Shown: positions 45,430 through 55,486 of the stretch, piece after piece
Layout of the letters: each line of letters opens with the position of its first letter
Numbering within the stretch: position 1 is the stretch's first letter
Assembly (NCBI GenBank): GCA_035772735.1
Contig: JASDFA010000027.1
Coordinates: 68,330,001-68,394,000 of the forward strand
Length of the DNA: 64,000 nt
Source of the DNA: Datura wrightii
Lineage: Eukaryota > Streptophyta > Magnoliopsida > Solanales > Solanaceae
Direction of reading: 5' to 3'
The notes under the pieces: model-generated
Seen by the model: only the letters and a program-made list of their open reading frames with translations
Told to the model about the DNA's origin: nothing
Databases searched by the model: none
Translations under genes and position numbers: made by a program

Positions 45430-47632
45430 CCTCCACTGAATGCAAGCACTCGGATTAGAGGAGACCCCCTTGTTCCACTAAATCCCGAAATTGAACGAGC
45501 ACTGCATAGAATGGAAAACCCTGAGCAAAGAGAGGCCCACTTAGATGAAGAAGCTAGGCAAGCCGAGCTAGCTCGGTTAGCTGAACTTCAGCAGGCTGGT
45601 GATGAAAGAGATGAGGTGGTAAACGCTGGTCGACATGGGAGGGGAAACCGAGCTTAGAGATTTGCCCCCAGTTCTTTGATGATTAGGACCCAGATATTTA
45701 TGATGTTTGGTCAACCGGAGCAATTGTGCCACTACCACTGCCCGCTGGGGCCAAATTTGATATTACGAGCACCATGATTCAATTGTTAAACATGTAGGGG
45801 GTGTTCGATGGCCACGCAGCGGATGACGCCAACCTGCACTTAATGAACTTCGTAGGAATATGCAAGGAATACAGGTTGCCCGAAGTAAGCCAGGATGTCA
45901 TACGACTCCGACTCTTCCCTTTCTCTCTATCAGGGGAAGCTACTTTGTGGTTATCGGATTTTCCCAATGACTCCATAACCAATTTGAGGGAGCTTAAATG
46001 AGCCTTCTTGGAGAGATTCTTTCCCCCATCAAGGATGTTATAGTTAAAAGATGACGTTGGTTTGACTGCAGACCAATGTAGGTACATATGATGTTGGTTT
46101 GACTGCAGACCAATGTAGGAATGAGGAAGAATGCGATCAGGACTTGGCTCAAATGCGCACATCATTGGATTTGATGACAAAGCATATCATGGGAGAAGGA
46201 ACCAAAAAGGTAAATGCAGTGGGAACTCAAGGAAGGGAGCAGGGAGAAGATCACTCTGATTTTGAGGAAAAGGAAACCTTCCTAGATGGACAAGTGGCGG
46301 GTTTTTGAGTCAATGCCCAAGCTTCTGGACAAGACAATTGGCACCAAGGTTCTGGAAATCAAGGTCGGAACCAATACAGAGACAACTACAACAGGAACGG
46401 CTTCAGAGATAGGAGTCATGGTCGTGAGCGAGAGGGAGAATGGAGAAGGAATGACGGATATCTCAATGACTCTATGTGCCTCCCAACGCATGAGAAGGGG
46501 AGGCCGGACAATCAATGTTGGAGAGAATGATGGCCGAAATGCTAAAAATGGTTAGGTCCATGGATGACCAATTAAAAGAAATTTGAAGTGACTTATCTAG
46601 CATGGGTCAGAAAGTGGAACCTCATGCCACTGCCGTCAAGCAGATAGAACACCAACTTGGGCAACTGTCAGCATCAATGAACCCTAGGCAAAAGGGTAAA
46701 CTTCCTAGCAACACTATCTAGAATCCAAAGAATTATGCACACTGCATGGCAGTGATGACTAGGAGTGGTAAAACCACAGTTGACTCCCCGTTGGCTGTTA
46801 AAGTTGAAAGGAGGAAAGAGATCGTGATTGAGGAAGAAGATATTGGTGATGAGAAAAAACATGATGAGTTGCAAGAGGCCCCTCGGGGTGAGAAGGAATG
46901 CGACATTTATCAAGGGGCAACTCTAGTGCAAAAGGCTATCCTAATACCACCTCCTCCATTGCCACAAAGGATGAAGAAAAAGGAGGACAACGGTAAGTTC
47001 CAAAAATTTCTTTCAAAGCTTAAACAATTTTCTATGAATATACCGTTGGTCGAAGCACTATATCAGATAAAGGATATGCAAAATTCATGAAGGACCTGGT
47101 GAAGAAGAAAAGATCTGTAAGCTATGAGCCGATTGTGTATGTCCATCACGGCAGTGCCATAGCAACAAGGGTCTTAGCATAAAAAAAGGAAGACCCAGGT
47201 GCCTTCACGATACCTTGCACCATTGGTAATGTCGAGTTCGCAAAGGCACTATGTGATCTGGGAGATAGCATTAATCTAATTCCCTTGGCAGTCTTCAAGA
47301 AGCTAGGATTGGGAGCCCTTACACCAACCAACATGTGGCTACTGATGGCCGACAGAACTATAAAGAGACCAGTGGGCATCCTAGTAGATGTGCTCGTCAA
47401 GGATGATAGGTTCATATTGCCAGCAGACTTTGTGATCTTTTATTGCGAGGTCGATTATGAGGTCCCCATCATTCTGCGGAGACCATTCGTCACTACTGGG
47501 AGAGCTCTAGTAGATGTGGAAGCTGGCCTTTTAAAGTTTAGGCTAAAAAAAGAAGAGGTCACTTTCAACATCTGTCGGACCATGAAGCAACCAAAGGAAT
47601 TTAGTGTGATCTCAGCACTTGAGGATGAGTAA
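45430..47632 (+). pseudogene. R10 gag-protease with a capsid deletion
   Basis: N-terminal part with RIRGDPLVPLNPEIERALHR (within 45223-45657; the ATG at 45223 lies in the LTR and is not the start, and the true start is lost). Capsid 45801-46001: VIRLRLFPFSLSGEATLWLS, then SRML and a jump. About 100 residues present in R7 (the LHEEWLRYKKK to FVSNNLAGG part) are missing, next to a tandem duplication of about 35 bp at 46050-46119. Protease: CMAVMTRSGKTTVD (46740 on), LCDLGDSINLIPLAVFKKLG, VPIILRRPFVTTGRALVDV, ending at 47632. The family's A after D-L-G is D here. Confidence 0.82.
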
Positions 47633-47643
47633 ATGAAGTGCTT

Positions 47644-47743
47644 CTTGGGAGCAAACCCAAGTGGTGGTTTGGTGAAATCTGAGTAACAAGACCACCTGCG
47701 TTGTGTTGCAACGTTAAACAAGCGCTTCTTGGTAGGCAACCCA
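47644..47743 (+). ncRNA. two copies of the post-protease hairpin in R10
   Basis: First copy 47644-47661: CTTGGG-AGCAAA-CCCAAG, a perfect 6-bp stem, 12 bases after the protease stop. Second at 47712-47743: 'cgttaaacaagcgc' then 'ttcttggtaggcaaccca', with the full conserved lead but a weaker stem. The two may be a local duplication, one keeping the pairing and the other the lead sequence. Confidence 0.65.
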
Positions 47744-47819
47744 TGTTAGTGAACTAATGTGTGCTCAGTGTGTAGGGAAACAAAAATAGGTGGTTGAAAA
47801 ATCTATTGCTACAAGATAT

Positions 47820-48292
47820 AACTACGACTCGTGGTGAGTTCCTACGAGCCGTGGTAGTAGTGGTGGTGAAAAGAGGAGAAAATTTGATGCAAACTCTAAC
47901 CTACGACTCATCCTATGATTTATACCTCAATCCTATGAGTTATAGGATGCACTTGTAGGTCACCAGGTAAGGTCTCGTTCGTTAAAGTCACTATGGGTCA
48001 GGGGACGAGTCGTAGGTTGTTCCTACGACTCGTGGCACGAGTTGTGGTGGGTCAAAATTACCTGATTCAGCCGAGATTTTTAAATCTACCCTTACCTATT
48101 TAAACTTCAAAATCCACCCTTCTCCCACACGAACACCTCACAAACCCACAACCCACAACTTGAGAAACTTCTTCCCACAACCCGTAACTCAGTAACTCAT
48201 CAAGCAACAAAGGAATCGAGAAAAGCTTTGCTCTATCCAAGTCGGCCAAACCCATACCAGTGCTACCCAGTCAAAACAAAATCAAAAATCAT
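47820..48292 (+). promoter_or_regulatory. R10 internal promoter-like block and leader exon
   Basis: Carries the R10 LTR vocabulary outside the LTR: 'tacgactcgtgg' (47823-47834) and a perfect 12-bp hairpin at 48005-48033 (acgagtcgtagg-ttgtt-cctacgactcgt). A TATA box 'tatttaaa' is at 48098-48105, followed by a C-rich leader ('cccacacgaacacctcac') and a strong splice donor at 48293. No ORF fits here. Confidence 0.6.
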
Positions 48293-48940
48293 GTAAGTGA
48301 TTTACATTGCAAGCTCTAAATGTTTGAAAGTGAACTGAAGGGAATCATAACCCATAAGAATCACTGGGTATGTTTGAAAACACAAACTCAACTAGAAATC
48401 CACTTGAAATTTATTGAACTTTGGCCTTGGAACACCTAAAGGGAGTTACGGGTAGGGGTTGAAAAAAGGGGGATTGAGTAGTGCAAAAATGGAGTTCACA
48501 ATATGCTTAGACCTAGGGAAAATCTAAGTAACCAAAAATGTGCAAAAGAAACACTTACACACTGAGCAAAAAGAATTGCGAATGTGGTCGGAAAAAGGGT
48601 ACACAACACAGTATGGGTCGTAGGTTGACACTACGAGTCGAACTAAGTGCTCGTGCCACATATCTTGAAAAATTTATCTTGGAAGCCCACCCTATGATTC
48701 GTGGAATCAACGTACGGGTCATACCCTGAGTCGTGATAAAAAACAGAAATTTACTAAAAATTGGACTTCATCAGACGACATTGTATGAGTCATAACTGCG
48801 AGTTGTGGGGCATTATCAGGACTTCTCACGAGTCATACCTTCGTGGTACGACTCATAGTGGGGACTCGTGATGAGATTTTGAACTTCTCTTACTTGATTT
48901 TTCTTTTTCTAAAATGGAAAAGTAACCTCTTTCTCTTTAG
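48293..48940 (+). other. R10 predicted 5'-leader intron (648 bp)
   Basis: Donor 'cat|gtaagtg' is a near-consensus plant 5' splice site; acceptor 'ctctttctctttag|g' has a good pyrimidine tract. The ORF2 region starts 5 bp later. The intron contains a second set of the palindromes (48606-48850), as R7's intron does. Confidence 0.6.
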
Positions 48941-48945
48941 GTACA

Positions 48946-50530
48946 ATGAGATACAAATAGGGCAGACAAAACACAAGCCTGCAGGGCATTGATTGATGAA
49001 ACAACTGTCTTGGAGTATGACAAGGCTTGAGATTAACCTAATGGTTTAGTTGAGGATTATCAAGTAGACACCGATGGAACCAGAACCACTAGGGCAAGAG
49101 AAAAGGCCCAAGCCGAAGCAACCACTACCACATCTGCAAGCTCCCCAGTCTAAAGAGGGCTAGAGAGGAACAAAAATGGCTGGAAACTGACTCCAACACT
49201 GAGGAAAGGTCAAAAGGGACCCAAAATAATGCGGAAAGCAGTGATGAAGAAGTGGAGTAGAAGACCTCTTCCAAAGAAAACAGAACAATGAGGTGGAGAG
49301 TGTCGGGTGATAAAGAAATATATAAACAAGGTATCGCTCTCACCTACAAGAGCAAACCAAAAAGAAGCATCCAAGAAGAACCGCGGATCCTCACTAATTC
49401 CTTGAACGAAGTTTAGGAGATGAAGCGTATTTTTAGCTTCTATGGATTAGAATGGATGGCCTAGACCCCTACACATTACATAGATAAGATCGTTAGGGAG
49501 TTCTATGCAACCCATCTGGCCATAATGGAGGAGAAAGCAAGGGAGGGGAAAAAGGTAAAGGATCAACCTTGTTTGGAGAGTGTTCTAGACCAAGGGCGAG
49601 TAGTAGATGCATCCGATCGAACCATTGCACAGATGTTATATGTACCTCAGTTCAGACCAACAAGGATAACACCAAAATATGACTATAGGGTTGAGGCCAT
49701 GAAACAGATAAGACAACTGCCCGTGCCCGAGCGATGAAGGCTGTTGGAGTGGTTAGCCGGAGTGATTGCTGAAAATAAAGATGACGTTGATTGGATCACT
49801 TGAGGAAAGTAGATAATAAAGAGCTCCTTGAACTTTATAGCAATAGCCTGCTAGACACTGGTACGACATCGATTAGCACCCACAATCAACGACAACATGC
49901 TGAGTGCTGACAGAGCGGCTTTGGTGGCATGGCTCATGTATCGCTACCCTCTCAACATCCCGAAGATCATAGCTACAGAGATACGAGATCAGGCAGTGGG
50001 AGTAAGCACTACTGTCCCATTCTCGAGCCTTGTATACAGATTGTGTAGGGAGGCGAGAGTTCAGCGAGGTGATGAGAGATTGATTGGAAGCAAAAGAATT
50101 GCTAACATAGGTCTTATTCGGGATGAGATGAACTGGGTAAGTAGATCATTTTTATCTACAGCTATACCAGCAACTCAGCTAGTAGGGGACACATAGGTGA
50201 ATGTCCCCACCACACAGGAGCAGAGCGAGACACCGGCTACAAATGTCGGTCATACTGAGTTAGCTCCTGGTACCTCAGCCACTCCAGTGCATAGCTCACA
50301 TACTTAAGCACCAGTAGGCCACATCTTGGTACCAAAGGATTTCCTCCAGAATCTAGCCAAGAGATTGACCATGGCCAAGCCCAAAATTTAGGCAATGATG
50401 GAGAATGTAAAGCCATGGGTCAAATTTGAGGTAGATGCAGCAGCTCAGGCCCTTCATGCCTGCCTGGATAGTCTTTAGAGTAGATTTAACATGAGGATGG
50501 TAGAGCAGTCAGGCACTGGATTATGTTTGC
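48946..50530 (+). pseudogene. R10 ORF2: 'putative plant transposon protein' family, degraded
   Basis: The start is decayed (ATG 48946 hits a stop after 4 codons; a MADKTQA-like start can be read two bases out of frame nearby). The core is spread over 49320-50196: THYIDKIVREFYATHLAIME, MLYVPQFRPTRIT, then LSADRAALVAWLMYRYPLNI, PKIIATEIRDQAVGVSTTVP and LVYRLCREARVQ. These align in order with R7 and R9 ORF2 (REFYAN, and the LWL..ALMKG..INVG core). At least eight stops. The tail, with PVGHILVPKDFLQNL, runs to about 50530. Confidence 0.65.
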
Positions 50531-50809
50531 TTTTACTATTGCTCTGTGTGAAACACATAGTGATGACTTGATTGCTTGTTGATAGTTAGATGACATGTCT
50601 TTATCCCTGAATATGATGTTTTGATGTTGCTCGCAATATATTAGCTGATGATGTTTCATGAGGAAGGGTCAATAGAGTTTTTATATAGAATGCAAAAATT
50701 TGTTTGAGTTTTGGCTGTGGTATCTTAAGTTTATTTTCTAGTTGAGCGTCGTGTTTAGTTTTTCTCTTTCTTTGCCTGAGGACATGAAAAATTCTCAAGT
50801 TGAGGGTGT
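50531..50809 (+). other. R10 3' non-coding region with purine tract
   Basis: About 280 bp, AT-rich; ends 'tctcaagttgagggtgt' (50793-50809), a weak polypurine tract abutting the LTR. Confidence 0.6.
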
Positions 50810-52467
50810 TGATGTGTTCTGGATTTACAGTACTATCAATGCTCTAAACTAAGAAAATAGCATGGACTTAGGTGTATTTATGTCAATATGAGGTACTTTT
50901 CCTTTGATTTTAGGATAAATGGGTGTTGGAACAATAAATTGTAAAAGGATGTTAAAAGTGTGCAAAAAAGGGAAAAAAGTGCAGTCTACACTATGATCTA
51001 TAGATTGGACCTATGAGTCATACTGAGGGCCTTGATAAGAAGCTGAAAGTTTAACCTGGAAGACTCATCCCACAAGACTTGTCACAGATTGTACCATGAT
51101 GGTACGAGTCGTGGTAAGCCAGTCATGATGAAATCCAGAAGAATTGCACGGGAGGCTGATTCTCATTACGAGAGGACCCTACAAACCATGAGATGAAGGT
51201 ATGAGTCGTACCATATAGGACATGGTGAAGTTTAGTTAAAGTTCAAAGTACCAGGATCAAGACATGGGTGCAATGTTCGAGTTGTAGGATGCAGGTACGA
51301 ATCATACCTTGGCCCAACACTTAGAAAAAATTCATCCAACACTTCAAGCCACGAGTCAATGCCACGATCCGTGAGAAGCCCCTATGAGTCGTAGGAGGAC
51401 CCGTGACGAGCTCGGTGACAGATATTGAAAGCAGTCATGTTAGATTAGGAAAAGGATAGAAAGCAGTCATGTTAGTTTAGGAAAAGGATTCTTATTTCTC
51501 CACAAATATGTTTTATGTTTTATTTTTCATAGAGGACAACGAATAGACTTAATTTTAGTAGGAAAACATTGTAGTAAGCAATTTGCACATCATTGAAAGA
51601 GAGAATTGAGTTGGTTCAACCTTGTGATCAACCTTTTCTTGAACTCATATTGTTCTTGCTACTTGTTATTCAAGATTTTGCAGATTAATTGAAGGAATCG
51701 TTTTTCTCAATCATCTTTGTAAGTATTGTTTTATGTCTTCAACCATGAACACAATTCACAACCTTGCAACTATGAGAGGCTAAAACCTCCATAGCTAGGT
51801 TGTGGGAACCATGCTGGATTAACAAGCTAGGGTTGCACAAAGTAATTCTAAAACCAATACTAATTACTTATATTGTAGTCTCTTAATCTTTAATGATTCT
51901 TAGCGGTGCGCAACATTAGGAAGTGCTTAAATTCTGTACTAGCTTTGGTTGAAGAGGTAGATATTAGGAAAAGAGAATTACAACAGAGCCTTTATCTTGA
52001 CGATCATTGTATTAAGTTGAGTTGTGGTCACACGATCGTTATATTTGAAACTTAGTGATAACAGTTAGTTTGCAGAAACTCATAAGACTTGGTCGAGTAA
52101 TTGAGGATAGTCATTGAATAGGGATTGGTCGACCGTTTGAATGAACCGAAGTTATTAGTTCTGTAAGTAAGCATTGGTAAAGATCACAAGTATATACCCA
52201 AAGTTGTTATGAACCCATGGGGAACACAAACCCTAGTTATCCTTTAATTATTGATTTGCAAATATAATACTGACTGCTGTTTATTTTTATTATTAATTTT
52301 TATTAGAATTCCACCCATTGTGAAGTAACTACCATATGAGTTCATCTATTGGCTGTAATATAAATCTTCCATATTCCCTATGGGATCGACCCCAATCTCT
52401 AAGTTGGGTTCTTTATTGACAATGTCCGCTTCATACTTTAGTTGCAAGTGTGGTTTGAGCGTTATCA
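50810..52467 (+). repeat. R10 3' LTR
   Basis: 1,658 bp. Carries a local tandem duplication of about 32 bp at 51427-51490 ('gaaagcagtcatgttag' then 'ttaggaaaaggat' twice) that explains most of its extra length. The TATA box of the partner is changed here to 'cacaaata' near 51498. Confidence 0.88.
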
Positions 52468-54212
52468 ATGAGTCGTTGGGTCCCTCATTGAGACCATTTG
52501 ACAGCTTTTTCTATGAATTTAGTAAGGGCTTTTCCATGATTTCTAAGTTTCTAGGGCCTAAACTACGTCGTTTTGAGTTATGAATAGTGACTTTTAAAGG
52601 GGTTAAGTTCATTTTAGGCTATTTGCATATTCATGCATGCAAGAGTGATAGACTAGAGAGGTGATCAAGGAAATCCTTCAAGATTTTCTTTAATTCCTTC
52701 TTGGGCATACAAGGGAGGGAAAGAATCAGCCATTTACAGGTACGTAGGGTTATAAGTGGGTGTTTTTGTTCACACCCATGCCCAATCTCTCCTAATCATC
52801 AAGTTTGTTCAAAATTCTTATGGGGTTTTATCTTAAATCTTGTGGAATTCTAATGATCTATCTATGGGTTATTATTTTTCATGATCTACACTATATTTTA
52901 TGAATCTTGATCAAATTTTACAACTAATTCGATTATAAATTTATTGATTTCAATTTCTACTAAATTATGCGTAATTATGCATGTTCTATGATGAATTGAA
53001 TTATGATTCCTATCTCTATTGTTGAGACTCATAAACACATCATGATTTATGAGTCATAATATGGATTTATTCAAATGTCCATTATGAATTTATGATTTAC
53101 AAAGCCTATAGGTGATCTATAAGTATGCATGAGCCTCATGATTTTTCTAATTATATTTTGGCCAACTCATGAGCTTTACCCTCATGCTTAGTTCATGTAT
53201 TTAAAAGCATGCTTACGATTATAATGATTTAACTAGCCTTGAATCTAATGCATATTATACTATGAGTATTATAAATGTTTTGGGAGTAGTATTTAACACC
53301 GAGTAGATTCAGATCATAGGTTTTGACCTGAATATCATAACTATGTGCCACCGTAGGACATGATGGGACCTCCCTTATTACTGTCCCCTTTGCCCAAGTG
53401 GGCCCTTTCAAGCATGATATCATTCCCTTCATGGTTCTACCCTTGGCAAGGTATGGACACCTTCCCGACCAGGGATTTACAGGTCGGGCTCCATGTGTGC
53501 TCATATGGGGTATGTCGGTTTTAAGAATCTCCCACTGTTCCCCATGATTTATACATGTTTATGATTTCTCACTTTGGCTCATGTCATGTTCAATAAACCT
53601 CTTCTCTTGTAATTATGATTATGACTGATTTACAAATGTTTTGAAAACCTTGAGCCTTATGTTATCGTATGTTGCTCATGTTATGAGCATGTTGTCCCAC
53701 TATTATGATCTCTTATGAGTTTTTATGTGTTTTAAATTTCCATTTTACTTACCTTGCATACTCAGTATATTCCACTTACTGACCACATACTCTATGTTGT
53801 GTTGTTCCATGATACAAGACCCGACTCTCTTGCTCAGCCCCGTTAGTAGTCCATTTTAGAGTTTAGCATCCAGCCTTTTGGTGAGTCCTCATTCTCCAAT
53901 GACCATATGTTTCAAATGTTGATGTTCCCTTTTTGTTTTAAGTTTTGTCGGGTTAGTTGGGGATGTTGTCCTATCAACCATTTGATAAGATAGAGGCTTT
54001 TAGACTAGTTATAGTACTCAGTTGTTATGTATTTAGTACGTTTAGCTTATCATGCTATGTTATGTCATGTTTATGTTTCTGCTATATTGCAATGTTAAGT
54101 ATTCCGGTTAATGATATGGAGTTATATGAATGTTCATGCCATGGGTCGACTTGGAGTATCTCAGGGCTCCTTGTCCTGTTTTACGATTCGGGTCTACGTT
54201 TAGGTCGTGACA
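52468..54212 (+). repeat. R8 3' LTR, second part
   Basis: Resumes with the duplicate 'atgag' and 'tcgttgggtccctc', matching 26577-26600 of the 5' LTR, and ends 'gtcgtgaca' at 54212. Long collinear blocks with 26600-28317, for example 'catgcatgcaagagtga' and 'gttcacacccatgccc'. Confidence 0.87.
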
Positions 54213-55486
54213 GTGATGAAGATTAAATACTAACTAGATCGAGACATGCCAGGTCATCTTACCAGTTCATCAAGTGTAAATAATCTCATGAAATGGGTAA
54301 TTACAGCTTTTTAGCCTTCTAATTACCTCTTACTAGAGTTTTGTCAAACCGCTAGTCACGATTTAGCTCAACCCAATATTATCTTCTAATAAGGAATGAG
54401 ACTGCAATTTCAGCTATTTTTTGACCAATTTTACAATCTCTTATCCATACCCACTAATAAATTCTCTTCAGATACATAATTATTCTTTTACAAGCAACAA
54501 TCAAGCAAGAATAAATCGAACCCATATCATAATCAATGGATCTTCCTTTATAGATTGAAATGAATCTAATAGATTTACCCTTAGTTGAACAAATGAAGAT
54601 GACTCTAGCAATACCCAATCTAAGTAAGTATTCATCATCACACACCTCTAGTTAATGATTTAGCTACTCATGATTAAGAAAATTAAAAAACGCATTTATC
54701 AATAGCTTCATTGAATTTAATAGCAGGAGTAGAAAAATCAACTTCACAAGATAATCTCCAACAATAGTTGAAACTTACTAGAACAAAGATCAAATAGAGT
54801 AGAGTACTTTCTACAGATTTTCCAATCAAAATCTCCCTACTTCAACTAAGAGAATGCTCTGCATCTAAAAAGGGAAACAATGATGTGATATATGCTTTGT
54901 TCTCTCTCAATATCTCCATTTCTATCTCTCCTTCTGTATATCCCAATACAAAGTGCTTTATCTTCTATTTATATCATAAAAAGTAGGGCACTTTTTATCT
55001 CTTTTCCAGTGTTGGATGATTATACCCCCTGAGCAGCGTTCTAGAATCGGCGGAGACACCAGCAGTTCACCGGTTTCAATCCGTGAACCGCCGTGTATCT
55101 TTTCTAAATGCTTACTCAATTCTAGTGAACGTTAGCAGTTCACCCGAAATTTTGCCGATGACAATATGTGAACTGCTGGATCTTCAAGCTATTTTCCAGA
55201 AATTTTGGGTGTCTTTTGGCGACTGGACTGGCCAATCGCTGCTGGCACTTCACAAACTGCTAGTGGCATTAATCCTCAGAGGCAGTGATGTTTGGACTAT
55301 GGCCGGCGTTTCGCTGGTTTTCACCTGTGGATCGTCGATTTACTCTCAATCCCTTCATTTTGCTCCATTTTTTCTCTTTTCTTCACATTTAGTCATCTGC
55401 ACATAATAACAACAAAAAGGTCATAATATCCAAATAATCAACTCAAGTTTTAGAACCTAATGATTTGGTAAATTACCAACTCATCA
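54213..55486 (-). repeat. R7 5' LTR, outer part
   Basis: Together with 25794-26071 makes a 1,552-bp LTR ending 'actcatca' in plus orientation (TGAT..TGCA on the minus strand). A TATA box, tataaatag (minus), lies at 54973-54965. The GC block at 55030-55330 (ggcggagacacc, cagttcaccgg, gtgaaccgccg, cggcgtttcgctgg) shares its vocabulary with the R7 internal region (21790-22060 and 22800-23130). No other LTR is left for comparison, so the edges are inferred. Confidence 0.65.

Larger units (their letters stand above)
43701..52467 (+). mobile_element. R10: complete gag-pro-ORF2 LTR element
   Basis: 8,767 bp, flanked by a perfect 5-bp duplication 'atgag' (43696-43700 and 52468-52472). LTRs of 1,610 and 1,658 bp start TGAT and end ATCA. 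Order: LTR, Asp-like primer site, gag-pro, hairpins, internal promoter block, intron, ORF2, purine tract, LTR. No RT, RNase H or integrase. The LTRs differ at roughly 10% of sites over the first 215 bp, so this insertion is clearly older than R9. Confidence 0.9.
26072..54212 (+). mobile_element. R8: Tekay chromovirus, host of R9 and R10
   Basis: Both LTRs (26072-28317; 43200-43700 plus 52468-54212), initiator-Met site, gag, protease, RT, RNase H, integrase, chromodomain and polypurine tract are present once R9 (28672-38509) and R10 (43701-52467) are taken out. The LTR copies are about 2,245 bp each. A 230-bp stretch compared by eye differs at about 7% of sites, so the element is old. Its flanks are the two halves of the R7 LTR; the 5-bp flanks (agggg at left, gtgat at right) do not match. 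Confidence 0.8.

Noticed and set aside
55083..55406. 107-codon plus-strand frame with a hydrophobic tail
   Set aside because: Within the GC-rich block of the R7 LTR; the motif vocabulary explains it.
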